DNA of 64,000 nt from Byssochlamys sp. IMV 00236 (lineage: Eukaryota > Ascomycota > Eurotiomycetes > Eurotiales > Thermoascaceae), in the NCBI GenBank assembly GCA_001931875.2, contig MSJH02000808.1, positions 334,919-398,918 of the forward strand, given 5' to 3'. This document shows, one piece after another, positions 12,087 to 25,500 of the stretch; within the stretch, counting starts at the first letter, position 1, and each line of letters begins with the position of its first letter. Below the pieces are notes generated by a model. It ran no database searches and was not told where the DNA came from. It saw nothing but the letters and a program-made list of their open reading frames with translations. The position numbers were made by a program, and so were the translations under genes.

Positions 12087-12651
12087 TCTAGAGGACTTCG
12101 TGACTGCGACTCTGCCGATTCAGGGACACATTCTGAGGATGGAAGACGAGGCATCAGCGGTTTATGTTTATGAGGCTATGAGCAAGCCAAAGGGACCGGC
12201 GTGTCCAAGCCGGTGTGACTGGCAGCGCTGACTGCAGACAGTTTGAGGAGTGCTGCCCAATCAAGATAACTAGCGTCTTGTTGCTTTTTTATGGGCTAAC
12301 GGTTATGATACACTTATTCAGTAATGATAGACACACGGGGGTTCGGATAAGGCGCATGCTAGGATATCTCCTGTCAAATGAATGGTGGAACTCAAAGCGC
12401 AAAAGTACGAAAGACCCACCTGAACATCACAAGCTGTTACAGTGTTTGCCATTTTAAGACACTTAAGCGCCGAGTCTGCTGGAGACATTGAAAGCAATAG
12501 CACCAATCATTCGACAGGAATTCACCCTTAAACCAATCAAGCATTGTTATCACTGCGAACTAGCCTAATTATCTTGTCTCTATCTTAATGATTAGAAGTG
12601 TTCAGCTGAGACCCCTATTCTTGTATATCTCATCTCGCAACTCCAATTTGA
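12087..12651. other. divergent promoter region
   Basis: Lies between the GT34 gene (-) and the surface-protein gene (+). It should contain both promoters. No further gene or clear element seen. Confidence 0.55.
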
Positions 12652-13681
12652 ATGGGTACCATTATTCATACACAACGGCTCAAGGGTCTTTTTGCCAAAA
12701 TGGCATCCACCGGAATGACAACAACGACGACTGATGATGTCTCGAACACGATAACTACGTTTGCTATGACCGCTATTTTCACCCCCCCGCCGTCTTGCTC
12801 AAGTTCGTGGACATACGAACCCGAAGCTGCAAACGATGTTTATGGTGGATTATTGTTACAGAATGCTGCACCCGATGACAACGCAAACCCCTCGTGTTTC
12901 CCTCTGCACTTTGACAATTATGGGAGAAAAACAGGAAGTGCAGTTTTTAGCCCTGGCTTCTGTCCAGTTGGATATACCTCTGCCAATCTTGCTATTGATC
13001 AGCCTGTGACTACGGCTGTCTGCTGTCTATCGTATGGGAATAAGTCGATTCGTTTCTTGTGATGCCCGAATACTAACTTTGGGGTACTCCAGGGACTATA
13101 CCTACTATACCATGGATGGCGGCAATGGAGTGTACGCAGGATGCACACGCATGTTCCCATCGACTACTTCAACGCTTGTCACCATTCGTCAAAGTCCTGG
13201 TCATAGCACAGAAATCACTGGACCAATAACCATGTGGGCGCAACCAATAACAATAGAACTTCAGTCCTCCGACTCCAACTTGTTCACCACTCAGAGCACA
13301 GCAACAACTGACCAAGCGAGTGTTGCAGTCTCGACTCAGTCAACACGGACAGCATCGAAAGCACCCTCAGCAGCTTCGACCAACTCCGCAACACAGAGTG
13401 TCTCTGGAAGTTCTGGGCAGGGCCACCTATCAGCAGGAGCTGATGTTGGATTAGGAGTTGGTGTTGGGGTGGGAACCGTTATGCTTGCGGCGATTGCTTT
13501 CTGGATGTTCCGTCGACACAGAGCGGCCAAGAGGAACGCCATGATCAAGTCTCCTTACCAGAGTCCTAATCACGATGAGACTCAGGCAACGATTCCAAGA
13601 GAGAAAACGCGCGATGATGTACGGGAATTAGACAGTACTCGAGTCTCTGTTTCACGAAACATATACGAACTTGGTGTTTGA
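12652..13681 (+). CDS. Ser/Thr-rich single-pass membrane protein, function unknown
   Basis: Exons 12652-13031 and 13093-13681 give 322 residues. The extracellular-looking half has conserved Cys residues in PPPSCSSSW, NPSCFPLHF, SPGFCPVGY and AVCCLS. A Ser/Thr-rich stretch (about residues 180-235) follows and is likely O-mannosylated. One membrane helix (about 245-266, built on VGLGVGVGVG) is followed by a basic stop-transfer RRHRAAKRN and a short cytosolic tail. This architecture recalls fungal wall-stress sensor-like proteins, but I do not recognise the ectodomain as a named family. No clear cleaved signal peptide is seen at the first ATG; a second Met at residue 17 is an alternative start. 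A wall or surface role is inference. Confidence 0.7.
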
Positions 13682-14946
13682 ACTTTCAACTGATGTTACA
13701 CGTTTTCCTGGCCTGTGCTCATTATTTTCTGGAATTTATATATATCCCACTTGCGCTTTGGTATATCAGTTTCATTGATTGAACAAGTCTTTTTTTATTT
13801 GTAGTACTATACATCCATCGACTGCTTTCCATTGAGAGTTTACAATGTTTGATCCAATCTCGCCGGCAGATTCATATAATCGAAGAGGGCGGATTTGTAT
13901 GTACATACTTACCTGAAGGCTCCATAACAGGGGTGATTATCATATCTATAATTTTCTCTTTGGAATTTCATGGAATTCGCTGACAGCATGACAGGATTAT
14001 GACTGATTTAACAGAAAATATTGGATTCGATCTCAAGGAAGAAGATGAAAAATACCTACCTAGCTGTAAATTGAGATGTATTGGTTACGCATCAACGGAA
14101 CAAAACTGCCGCACTTTGGGGCGAGGGCATCGTCGAGCAGAGGCGTGGGTCCAGAGGCATGAGTCTAAATTCTCACCACCGAAGCGCCGGCTCGTCCACT
14201 TCACGCGGTCTAAGACGGAAGTCAACGCCACAAACTCCGCGAGGATCAAATCCCCAAGACCATAGGATACAGTGATACACTGTTCTAGAGAGCGCTAACT
14301 TGCATCTCCTGAAGTTATAAAGCGGAATGTGACAGGAACCGATTGGCTCACAGCTACCAAATTTAGAACATGTCATCTAGATAGTGATATGGCTGAGAAC
14401 GTAGCCGCCGAAGAGGGTCTGGGGNNNNNNNNNNNNNNNNNNNNNNNNNNNNNNNNNNNNNNNNNNNNNNNNNNNNNNNNNNNNNNNNNNNNNNNNNNNN
14501 NNNNNNNNNNNNNNNNNNNNNNNNNNNNNNNNNNNNNNNNNNNNNNNNNNNNNNNNNNNNNNNNNNNNNNNNNNNNNNNNNNNNNNNNNNNNNNNNNNNN
14601 NNNNNNNNNNNNNNNNNNNNNNNNNNNNNNNNNNNNNNNNNNNNNNNNNNNNNNNNNNNNNNNNNNNNNNNNNNNNNNNNNNNNNNNNNNNNNNNNNNNN
14701 NNNNNNNNNNNNNNNNNNNNNNNNNNNNNNNNNNNNNNNNNNNNNNNNNNNNNCTGTCTACATCCTGAGGCTTATGAGGATGATATGATACCCCTGAATG
14801 ATAACACAGTAGATTTGATTTGCGACTTTCAGATACCATTTTCAGACTTGACTTGCTACATTTTCATTAAGGGGGGACGAATAAGAATTACCTGCTTCAC
14901 AGCACTCCTCCCAGAGCTATTGATATAAGCACACATATGCTTACTC
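13682..14946. other. intergenic with assembly gap
   Basis: AT-rich. No gene could be supported on either side of the run of N at 14425-14753, but a small gene within or across the gap cannot be excluded. Confidence 0.5.
14425..14753. other. assembly gap (329 N)
   Basis: Undetermined bases. Two open frames that appear to run through it are artefacts of translating N. Confidence 0.99.
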
Positions 14947-15924
14947 TCAAGTCAGAACAACAATTTTCCCCTCCGCCGTGCTCTCATCCATACAACGATG
15001 CGCCTCCACGATCTGATCCATCTTAAACACCTTCCCAATCTTGACCTTCAACTTGCCATGCTCGATCTGCTCAGCCAGCTCATTAAACGGCATCGTCTTC
15101 AGATCCTCCTCAGTCCCTCCATACACCGTCAGCTTCGTCGCCTTTGGGATAATCTCCATCGGAGAGAAATTCTCTATAGACCACGAATTGCCCACGATCC
15201 CCGTGACACAGACCGTACCGCCCTTCTTCGTCGACGCAAGCGAATCCGCCAGCGTCACCGTCCCCACGAGCTCCAGCACCTTATCGAACTTTCTCTCGTC
15301 CTGACCTTCAAGCTGCTTCGCAATCGCACCATCATCCACAAAGAACTCATCAGCACCATACTCACGAACCACCCCTTCGCGCTCCTTCTTGCGACTCGTC
15401 GACGCCACAATCGCTCCATGCTGCTTCGCAATCCCAGCCGCAGCAAACCCGACCGACGACGTTCCCCCGCGAATAAGCAGCCTCTCGCCCTTCTGCAGAT
15501 TCAACGCCGTAAACAACGACCCCCATGCCGTCTGCATCATCTCCGGCAACGCCCCCAGGACCTCCCATGATAACTTCGTCTTGACAACCTGCACCTGCTT
15601 CGCCGGCACGCACGTATACTCCGCATACCCACCATCGAACATGCGGCCCATCCCGCCCATGCACGTCACGGCGGTCGCGCCGGACGGGATCGTATCTTCG
15701 TTCCCGGGCGCCTGCTCAACCGTTCCGACGGCTTCGATACCGAGGATCCGCGGGAATTTCACGCTGGGGGACTGGCCTAGACGCGTGTACATCTCAGAGC
15801 GGTTCAGTCCGAAGGCTTTCACGCGGATGAGGACTTCTCCCGGACTGGGACGAGGGATGGGTCGTTGTTCGAGTTTGAGCACGGATGGAGCGCCGGGCTC
15901 GTGGATTACGACGGCTTTCATCAT
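14947..15924 (-). CDS. zinc-free MDR oxidoreductase (NADPH:quinone reductase-like)
   Basis: Single-exon gene of 325 residues. The N-terminal half is the GroES-like fold ([39 protein letters not shown]). The Rossmann half carries the nucleotide-binding loop [16 protein letters not shown] near residues 151-166. The position that holds a zinc ligand in alcohol dehydrogenases reads GIEAVGTV, and the four-Cys lobe is absent, so this is the quinone-oxidoreductase branch rather than a zinc alcohol dehydrogenase. Substrate cannot be predicted. The frame stays open 15 codons upstream but only to a GTG; the ATG pair at 15924/15921 is the likely start. It lies about 1 kb outside the polyketide cluster and could conceivably belong to it. 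Confidence 0.88.
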   Translation of the reverse strand: MMKAVVIHEPGAPSVLKLEQRPIPRPSPGEVLIRVKAFGLNRSEMYTRLGQSPSVKFPRILGIEAVGTVEQAPGNEDTIPSGATAVTCMGGMGRMFDGGYAEYTCVPAKQVQVVKTKLSWEVLGALPEMMQTAWGSLFTALNLQKGERLLIRGGTSSVGFAAAGIAKQHGAIVASTSRKKEREGVVREYGADEFFVDDGAIAKQLEGQDERKFDKVLELVGTVTLADSLASTKKGGTVCVTGIVGNSWSIENFSPMEIIPKATKLTVYGGTEEDLKTMPFNELAEQIEHGKLKVKIGKVFKMDQIVEAHRCMDESTAEGKIVVLT

Positions 15925-16996
15925 TTTGGAGAGTGGTTGGTGCTGGAATCGCGAGAGGAAACGAGCCACGGTGGTTGTGAGTAGTATGGTAAGTACCTAG
16001 TTAACTATATCGTCTGTCTTCGGGCAGTATGATGAGGTTGCGTTATTTTCTTCTTCCTTGGACTTTTAAGTATTAGATAGGTAGGTAGGTAGATAGAATC
16101 GTCAGATTAGACCTAGAATATAGAAGTTAATCAGTGCCATTATCATAAAAGTAAGTAAAAACAAAACATACTATTAAAAGTCCCAATTCCAAATCCTCAC
16201 CACGATCTGTGAAAATAGAATAAAACAACAAGAGCGATACCTCTGACTTATTTTATTAAATTCAGAAGCGTACAACATAACAAACAAACAGCTGACCCCT
16301 ACACGTCAGACTTATCCAATACCGGAGTTAAGCGACGGCTCAAAGCATCTAACCTCCGTGAGGTAGTTAATTATGCACCTGGGCAGTTACATAAGACGGA
16401 CTAACCAACTAGTTACAGAGAGACGGGGGGGAATAACCGGGGAGAACGTAGAATTCTTATTTTTTGTTTTGCCGAAAGCATTGGATGTTATCAGGATACG
16501 GGCTTCCCATCGTATGATGATGTTGGATCGTGTTGTTGGTGGGTACATACCTTGATAGTAAGTAGTGGGGTTTCCTGGTACCTCGGGCCGATGATGGAGA
16601 TTAAATACCGTACTGGGAGTTCTAATAGTCAATACGGAGGAGAGGGATACTAGGTATATATATATCAAATGAACAAGCGAGGTACCAGAGAAATGACCAA
16701 TTATTGGTACCACCGTAGGTAGCCAGACCCCGCTTCTAATTCATTAGATAAATTTCCCTACACAATAGGGTAAGTAAACCCGTTCCTGATGGGGAAAGAT
16801 GAAGATTGATTCGGAGGAACAAGTTCCCGTCTCCAACATATACTTGTGTCATCATCAACACCAAGCCTTCAAGCCTCCTTTTCTGAAAAGGAAAAGAAAC
16901 AGAAAAAAGCAATTCGAGTGGAAGGCAAGCCAGCCTCCTTTTAACATTTACCCAACCAACGCCGTCCATTCTCATAATGACATTACATTAAGACGG
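15925..16996. other. intergenic, no gene seen
   Basis: AT-rich, with short simple repeats (GGTA units near 16080 and TA units near 16656). It contains the promoter of the oxidoreductase gene and the 3' end of the MFS gene. Confidence 0.6.
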
Positions 16997-18853
16997 CTAG
17001 ATATTCGGCTTCCCCTTCACTTTCTGATGCTCCAACACCAGCGCTCCGATGATGCTCATACACGACAGAGCCACTGGAAGGCGCCATGCATTCACGATTG
17101 ACGTATTCAGGACGTGCAGAACCGCCGTTTTCGCATCATCCGACAGCCCCTGAGACACAGACGTGACACCTTTAGCCAAGGATGCGGTGGCTTCGGCTTT
17201 GGACATTCCCAGTCCTTCTAGACCTGAGACGAGACGGTTGGAAAAGAGAGCTTGCGCTGTGGAGACGAAGATTGCGCTGTGTTTGAGGGATGTGTGAGCA
17301 AGATGAAGACGAAGAAGGGAGGAAGAAGAAGGAGGCATGGAAATTGAGATAACAGCTTACCCAGCAACGAACGAGATGAAAGTGACCAGAGTGTAGGCGA
17401 GGGGGGCATCTTTCTCTGGGAGCAGATTTTGTAAGCAGACACTCGGACATTGTCTGCCGAAAGCGGCTCCTAACGCATAGATGATCTGGTAGCCGATCCA
17501 TTTACTGACACTGGTGTTGCTGTCAAGAGTGGTTAAGAGGCCGGCTCCAACGGCCATGAAGATGGATCCGGCAACCATGAAGGGTCCGACGTGTCCGAAA
17601 AGAGTGATGAGAATGCCACCCAAGATCGTGGTGAACACCGTCGTGACTACGAGTGGGAGAGTATGTACCCCTGATAGGACTGGGGTGTCTCCTTGGACCC
17701 CTTGAAACCAGCTAGAAACGGTCAGCATTGGGTGCAACTTGATCACGACGAGATGATTTATGAGTCAGAGCCTTACATGGGTAAATAGTATGTCAACACG
17801 ACAGCAGCTCCATTACCGCAGAAACAGAACCAGACAGCACACCAAACGTTGCGTTTGGAGAAGATGCGGCGCGGGAGCATGGCACTGTCTCCGAGCCAGA
17901 ACTCAACTACGAGAAATATGACTGCCAGGACGCCAGACAAAACGAGCAGAACGATAACGCGGACGTCAGCCCATGGATATGTTGTTCCTCCCCACTGGAG
18001 GGCGATGAGCAGACACGCAGTAGCGGGCGCGAAGGTGGCCAGACCAAGGAGATCGAGGGTCCGTAGGAAACTTCGCCATGGCGTGGAGTAGTCAGGCTTT
18101 TGGGGGTGTACGGTGAGATAGAAGATGGCGTAGATGACGGCGCCGATGGGGATATTCATATAGAAGTTCCATCGCCAGGTGACTTTTTCAGTCAACGCGC
18201 CACCGATTAGGGGACCGCTACCAACGCCAAGTCCCATTGCCCCTGCGAACAAGCCAAACAAGGTCGGCCGTTCTGACGGAGGAGCCAGAAAAGGAACCAT
18301 GGCAGCGCTCGACGCCAGGAGACCAGAGGAGCCTAGACCAGCAAGAGCACGCCCGGCGATAAGCACAGGGGAGTTCGGAGCAGCACCACAGAGGGCAGAG
18401 CCAGCGATGAAGAGCGCCATGGCAATACCGTAGTTCCATCGGATTGGATATCGACCGTTCAGCTTCACCAAAACCATCTGAGGGGTACACATGGCGAGGA
18501 AGTACACGCTGCTATACCATCCGATATCACCAAGAGAGTGAAACTCATCAGAGATCACGGGGACTGCGGTAGAGAGAACGGTGCTATCCTAGATTAGTGA
18601 GTCACTCATCTTTTTCAAAATGTACAAAGATGAAGAACGAGTTTCTAACAAATGAGACGAGGAAGCCACCAAGACCCAGCGCAGCACCAATCAGCCAGAA
18701 TTTTGGGCCTGAGGGATAGTTCTCTCCGTCGTCCTGCACTGTCAACTGTGGTGACGACCCTGACCTGGGCCCCATGGCCGTAACGACCTTGGTCGTCTCA
18801 TCGGTTGGCGTAGCATTGTTCTCAAGCTCTGAACCACCCACAGCTGATGCCAT
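16997..18853 (-). CDS. MFS exporter, DHA14 (14-helix) drug:H+ antiporter type
   Basis: Four exons (18853-18650, 18588-17777, 17711-17361, 17276-16997) give 548 residues, with multiple hydrophobic helices spread along the length. After a 45-residue hydrophilic N-terminus the first helix follows GPKFWLIGAALGLGG. Family marks include a DST segment at the end of helix 1, the loop NGRYPIRW, the antiporter motif GLGVGSGPLIGGALT, and YYLPIWFQGVQGDTP. These place it with the fungal toxin and drug pumps of the DHA2/14-spanner group. It is divergent from the polyketide synthase and shares a 679-base promoter with it, so export of the cluster product is the natural inference. An alternative role is general drug resistance. 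Exon joins are all in phase. Confidence 0.92.
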
Positions 18854-19532
18854 GGCGGCCACGAACTTTCTGATCCGCGGTGAAAAAGCGTAGTTGAATA
18901 CGATATTATCGATCCTGACACTGAGCGATAGTAAGTAGGGCAAGAATATCAACCGGAAAGGAGCAAGGTAGGTAATGTGGAATGGTTACACCCGAGATGA
19001 ACCTGGAGTGTGATTATTGATTATCTGTCTCACTATGCGTTTCTTTGTTTTCACCGCCTGCCGTCTGAGATGCAGTGCAACACCAATATTGACCACATTT
19101 TCATTCATCTCTGGATTATGGTCTCGATCATGTGTTTTGCTTACTGTTCAGTTCATACATTGCTTCATTCACCATTACGTGAGATGTTACCAATCCCATG
19201 CGGAACTTGCTTAGTTTGGAAATATCCGAACATCTCTGATGGACAGCAAGGGTAGCACGAGATTATGTGAATATGTAAGAAGGTCAATAGATACAGGGCC
19301 ATTCCAAAATTGGCAGGCGTGCTGAAAGGCAGGTCAATGAGCAATTGCAAAGGAGCCCCTGAAGTTAGCAATATCCGAAAGCTCAGAAATGGAGGCTATG
19401 GTATTATAAGAGTCGTCTTCCTGTCAGAAGGATTCATGAAGAGCAACAAGAGTCCGGATGGCCCCTTGAGTCTAGTCCGGTCCAGGTCAGGGTCTTGGCA
19501 ACCAATACTTACGCAAACCGTGGTTATGCAAC
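18854..19532. promoter_or_regulatory. shared divergent promoter of MFS pump and polyketide synthase
   Basis: Holds the promoters of both genes. The decamer AATATCCGAA occurs twice in direct orientation, at 19221-19230 and 19370-19379. A related ATCCGAA is at 30462-30468 in the regulator/acyltransferase promoter. The motif could be a site for the cluster regulator, but this is inference. Confidence 0.5.
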
Positions 19533-22500
19533 ATGGTCGTCGAAGCTCTGGTAAACAGCCATTTGACACCAGATGGTGTCACTGGATATTCTACGGCAAA
19601 TGGAGATGAGCAAGTCAACGATACATTGGAGAGCAATGGCACGGCATCGTCAGCGCAGACCCCCATCGCCATCGTTGGCATGGCCTGCCGCTTTGCTGGA
19701 GGGGCTACCAACCCATCCAAGCTTTGGGAATTGTGTACTGCTGGGAAAGATGCGTGGTCACCCATTCCGTCGCGGCGCTTTGATGCCGACGCTTGGTATC
19801 ATCCGGATCCCCAGAGAGCGGGCAAGGTAAAACTCAACCTTGTCAGATCTGAGGCTCATCACAAGGAAACTACTGTTCCTCTTCGATGGAGACGCTACAG
19901 GTAGAGATTGCCCTTTGCATGGCTAATGATGCACACAACAGACTCACGTCAAGGGTGCTTATTTCCTCGATGAGGATATTTCCCTTTTTGATGCCGGGTT
20001 CTTTCGCGTGTCAGAAAATATCGCGAGGGTGAGTCCGGTTTCCTTTCCATCTCTTCTTCTTCTGACGAACTTGTTTGCATTGGACATGGCATGTTAACTC
20101 GTCGTGATCTGTCAGGTGATGGACCCTCAACTTCGGCTCCTCCTGGAGGTCGTCTATGAATCAATGGATGACGGTTCGTTTCGTGCTTTTCATTTGAATG
20201 CTTGACATGGCAAACGCTGACCAAAACCTCGTCACCGCACAGCTGGTATTCCACTCCAGAAGTTTGCTGGCTCGAATACTTCAGTATTCACAGGCTGTTT
20301 CAGCAAGGATTACCATGAAATACTGGCAAGAGACCCTGAGCTTGTCGCGCAGACTGCCTTCGGAACTGGCACAGCTATGCTTGCAAATCGAATTTCCCAC
20401 TTCTACGACTTACGCGGGCCAAGCATGCCGCTCGACACTGGGTGCTCAGCAGGTCTGGTGGCACTTCATCAAGGTTGTCGAAGCATCTGGTCCGGAGAGT
20501 CAGACACCTCGATTATTGGTGGTTCAAACTTGCTTTTGAATCAGGATTCGTTCATTGGAATGTCCACCATGGGGTATTTGAACTTCTCCGAACTCTCCCA
20601 CGTTGACTTTCGAAGATGATGGCTGACATTCCCGGGTAGTGTTCTCGGCCCTGATGGAAGATGCTTTGCTTGGGACGCTCGAGCTCAGGGATTTGGACGT
20701 GGTGAGGGCGTTGCAGCGCTCATCCTGAAGCCGTTGAGTGCAGCGTTGCGAGATGGCGATCACGTACACGCAATCATTCGAGAAACCGGTGTGAATCAAG
20801 ATGGAAATACACCCACAATATCGTCTCCGTCACTGGAGGCCCAAATCAAGCTGATTCGGGACTGCTATAAGCGTGCTGGTCTTGATCTCGCCGAAACGGG
20901 ATACGTTGAAGCCCACATGACCGGCACCGCTGCTGGAGACCCTATCGAGGCCGAAGCCTTGGCTAGAACTTTTGGGCAGAGACGCAAAGTTCAGAACTCT
21001 GGCCCCCTTCTTGTCGGTTCCGTCAAGACGAATATTGGCCATACAGAACCCGTCAGCGGTATCGCGTCAGTTATCAAGACCGGCTTCGCTCTGAAGTATG
21101 GATTGATTCCTCCCAATCTGAATTACGAGACAACACACCAAAACATCCATCTGGACGAATGGAATCTGCAGGTCTCGACAGCTTTGACACCTTGGCCAGA
21201 GGATAAACCTTTCCGAGCTTCAATCAACAATTTTGGCTATGGCGGAACCAACGCACACATCATCATGGAGCGGGCTCCAGCAATGGATTGTGAGAGAGAA
21301 AAGTTCGAAAATGGGCATCAACAGATCCTGAACCGATCTCGCGTCTACATCCTCAGCGCCAAAGATTCAGTGGCGGCCAAAATGGTGGCGAAACGACTTG
21401 CTTCACACATCCGTGAGTTGATCAAGGAGGACAATGACAAAACCAACTCTATTCTCTCGGAAAACCTCACATACACGCTGGCAGAGCGACGATCACTACT
21501 TCCCTGGGTGATCTCTGTCCCTGCCAAAGACCTGCAACAGCTTTGTGAGCGCCTAGAATCGCCGTCGATCAGACCATATCATTCGACTAGACGACCAGTA
21601 CGACGTCTTGGCTTTGTTTTCAATGGCCAGGGAGCGCAATGGTACGCCATGGCAAGGGAACTCATCCGGGATTATCCTCTGGTTGAATCGCGGATCTGCG
21701 AGGCCGACAAGATTCTAAAGAATGAATATGGCGCAACGTGGTCACTCTGTGGTATGTCAACGTTCATGATAGTTTATTTTTGTATTGAACTGACATGCTC
21801 GAAGCTGAATTGATGCGCGACGAACTTTCAACTCGAGTATCCGAGGTCAATCTCTCTCAGCCCATGACAGTTGCTGTCCAGCTTTGTCTCGTGGACCTTC
21901 TTGAGTCATGGGGTATCACTCCTTCGGCCGTGACTAGCCATTCCAGCGGCGAGATTGCAGCTGCTTATGCAATTGGGGCATTATCTTTCAAAGAAGCTCT
22001 TGGCGTTGTCTACTATCGCGGTGAACTTGCCCGAATGCACCAAAAGCGCTCCACCCTTGACGGAGGGATGCTTACCGTTGGTTTGGGACCTGAAAATGTC
22101 AAGGCGTACCTTCCAGTTAATGATGCAGGCGGTCGCGTAGTTGTGGCTTGTGTCAACAGTCCGAATAGTGTCACGCTCTCAGGTGATACCGAAGCCCTTG
22201 CTGAGGTCCATTCTCGGCTAGAAAAAGACGGCGTCTTCAACAGGAAACTAAACGTACCAATGGCATACCACTCTCATCATATGCTGCATATGGCCGAGGA
22301 CTACACTCGAGAACTAGAAACTATTCTTTCCTCGACGGATACGGATAGCCAGAGGAAAAGAAATGTCGTGTTCTCATCACCGGTGACCGGTGAGCGCATC
22401 ACATCAATCGACATCTTGAGGTCTCCTTCCCATTGGGTTGATAATCTTACAAAGCCTGTACTTTTCCATCAGGCTTTGGAAAGTATGTGCTTTGATTCGA

Positions 22501-25500
22501 ACTCAATAGGTGGTACTCCGGATGTGGATCTGCTTATTGAGATTGGAGCACACAGCACCTTGTCAGGTCCGATAAGAGAAATCCTCAAAGTCAGAGAACC
22601 AAGCGTCGAACTTCCATATTTCTCTTGTCTTAAAAGGCCGATCGATGCGGTTGAAACCATGCAAGAACTCGTGTGCGAGCTACTGCATCGAGGTTATCCG
22701 CTGAACCTGAAACCGGTGAATTTCCCGCTGGGCCACGAAAAGCCCACATTTCTCACTGGTCTTCCATCATATCCCTGGAATCATACAGTCAAATATTGGA
22801 ATGAGCCGAGGATAAGTAAAGAACTACGGCACAGAAAGTTCTTACCACATGAACTGCTCGGCAGTCCTCTAGCCACCGCCACCAGCAGCGCGCCCACATG
22901 GAGAAACTTCTTGCGCCTGTCAGAAATGGGGTGGCTCGGAGACCACAAGGTCGACGGAAAAGTTGTGCTACCCGGTGCTGGCTATGTCGCCATGGCCATT
23001 GAGGCCATACGTCTCCTGACCGATGAATCGGAGGAGACAATCTGGGGTTACCGATTGCGTGATGTTAATATCACGAACGCGCTAGTGATCCAAGAGTCTA
23101 TGGTCGGAGTGGAGGTACAGATCTTCTTGCGTCGTTGTAGGGATACGGATCTCGAGCGCTCAGGATGGTATGAATTCGATGTCTGTTCTCTGGGAGCTGG
23201 CGATCTCTGGGTAGACAACTGTAAGGGATTTGTCATGGCCGAGACAGGAACTCAAGTCAAGGTTGCTACAACAAGGGAATCAAAACCACCAAACCGAGAC
23301 TCCTATCTAAAATTCGAAACATCCGAAGTGACCGACGTCGACATTGCATCGCTATTTGACAGTCTTAACAAGATGGGTATAAACCATGGAGACACCTTCC
23401 GGAATTTGGAGGACAGTCATGCGGCAGGAAACAAAGCCTTTACCAAGTTTCGGGTTGCAGACATCGCATCACCAATCAGCAAAGCCAATCACTATGTCCT
23501 GCATCCAACGACGCTCGATTCTATCTTCCAGACAACGTACAGTAGCTTACCTAAAGATCAAACGGCAGGCTCAATGGTCCTTCCCCGGTCGATTCGCACC
23601 ATGTTCGTACCAGTAAACCTTGGTCGAAATGGTGGTGACAAGCTGCAATCCTTCACAGAGCTGATCAGTTTCGACAAACGGGGCATTGTCTCGAATGTCA
23701 AGGTTGTGAATGACAAAGAAGGTGACGATGCTAATGAATCAGACTCAGTCTTCGAAATGCAAGATTTCTTCTGCCAGGCCGTCCCTCGTGACTGGAATGA
23801 CGCAGGGGATAATGCAGAGCCGTCGGGAATATGTTCCAAGCTCTGTTGGGAGCAGGACATATTACACCACGTTCCAGAAGATTTCCGAAAGTCTTTGATG
23901 ATCCCATTGGCCGAAGATGAGGCTGAACAAGAGAGAAAGCGTGTTCGAGCATCGTATAATTTCATCAACGATGCTGTCTGTGAGCTCGAAGCGGCTGGGC
24001 CTCCCAATCAAGACTCCTGGAAATGGCACCACAAATTGTTTTATGATTGGATGAAAAAGATTGTGGAATCTGGCAAATGCGGTGAATTGCGGCCTGGCAG
24101 TGAAACATGGTCCAAAGCGACACGAGGCATCAAGCAGATGCTTGCGGACGAGCTTGCAGTTGGGTCACCAACCGACCAACTGCTCGTAAGAGTCGGCGCC
24201 AAGCTGGCAGTTATCGTAAGGGGCGAGGTCACTCCGCTCGAGCTGATGATGCAGGGAGGGTTGTTGAACCAGTACTATAGGGACCATAGCGTAGCTGTCG
24301 CACGTGTCGGCACGCACGTGAGAGCCCTGATGGAGCGATATGCCGTGAAGCAGCCAGGAGCGAACGTCCTGGAGGTCGGGGCAGGTACTGGAGCTGCAAC
24401 AAAGATGGTGCTGGAAGCATTTGGCTCCAGAGGCGTTAAGGATGGGTTTGGAGGATCCCTGCTCGGTCACTATACCTTTACTGATATCTCGCAAGGGTTT
24501 TTTCAAGCTGCACGTGAGACGTTTGCGGCCTGGCAAGGAATGATGGATTTCAAGCAGTTGAACATTGAGGACGACCCTGTCGAGCAGGGCTTCAAAGCCG
24601 GCCATTATGACTTGATAGTAGCGGCCCTGGTGCTCCACGCCACCAAAAATCTGTCCAAGACATTATCAAACGTTCGGAAACTGCTCAAGCCGGGTGGGAA
24701 GCTGCTGCTCATTGAATCCACGCAAGACCGTCTTGATACACAGATGTCCTTCGGTACCCTTCCTGGCTGGTGGCTAGGAGAGGAACCAGATCGCAAGACG
24801 AGTCCTAACGCAGCGCTCGACGTCTGGGACCGGGTGCTCCGCAAGACAGGTTTCAGCGGTGTCGATTTTGAGATACCCGACTATCAGGAGAAGGAATTTC
24901 AATCGTTGAGCACAATCCTGTCCACTGCTACGAGCACGACAGAACAGTTCTCGTTGATGGGTCCACTTTCCATCGTATATTCCAAAGACCGTCCCCCTCA
25001 GGAATGGTTATCACAATTCGTCGATCAGATCCATGCGTTCACGAAGATCTCTCCCTCGATTGAGAGCCTAGATATAGATCAACCCAATCATTGGCAAGAT
25101 AAGATCTGTATATTTACTGCAGAGATGAACAATCCGTTCGTGGATGGAATAGACGAAGCTGCCTTCGCAAGATTGCAGAATCTCCTCGTCAACAGCCGAG
25201 GGGTTCTATGGTTGAGCTGTGGGGGCCTAATGGATGCCACGAATCCATCATCTGCACTGAGTCAAGGTCTCCTAAGGACTTTGAGAGTGGAAGATCGAAG
25301 CAAGCGCTATGTCCACCTGGACTTCGAGCATAACGGTAAGGCATGGGCGAGTGACAATATTCCCCACGTCATCCATGTCCTCGTACAGAGCTTCAACGCC
25401 GGGATCGAGAATCAGACGGCTGATGACAGTATTGAATGTGAATATTCTGTCAAGGATTCGATGCTGCATGTACCAAGACTTTTCATGGACAAGTCTCAGA

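Noticed and set aside
20846..21070. Possible loss of KS activity because of altered motifs
   Set aside because: Cys214, His349 and His391 are all present, and DTGCS-type active sites are normal in fungal reducing synthases.
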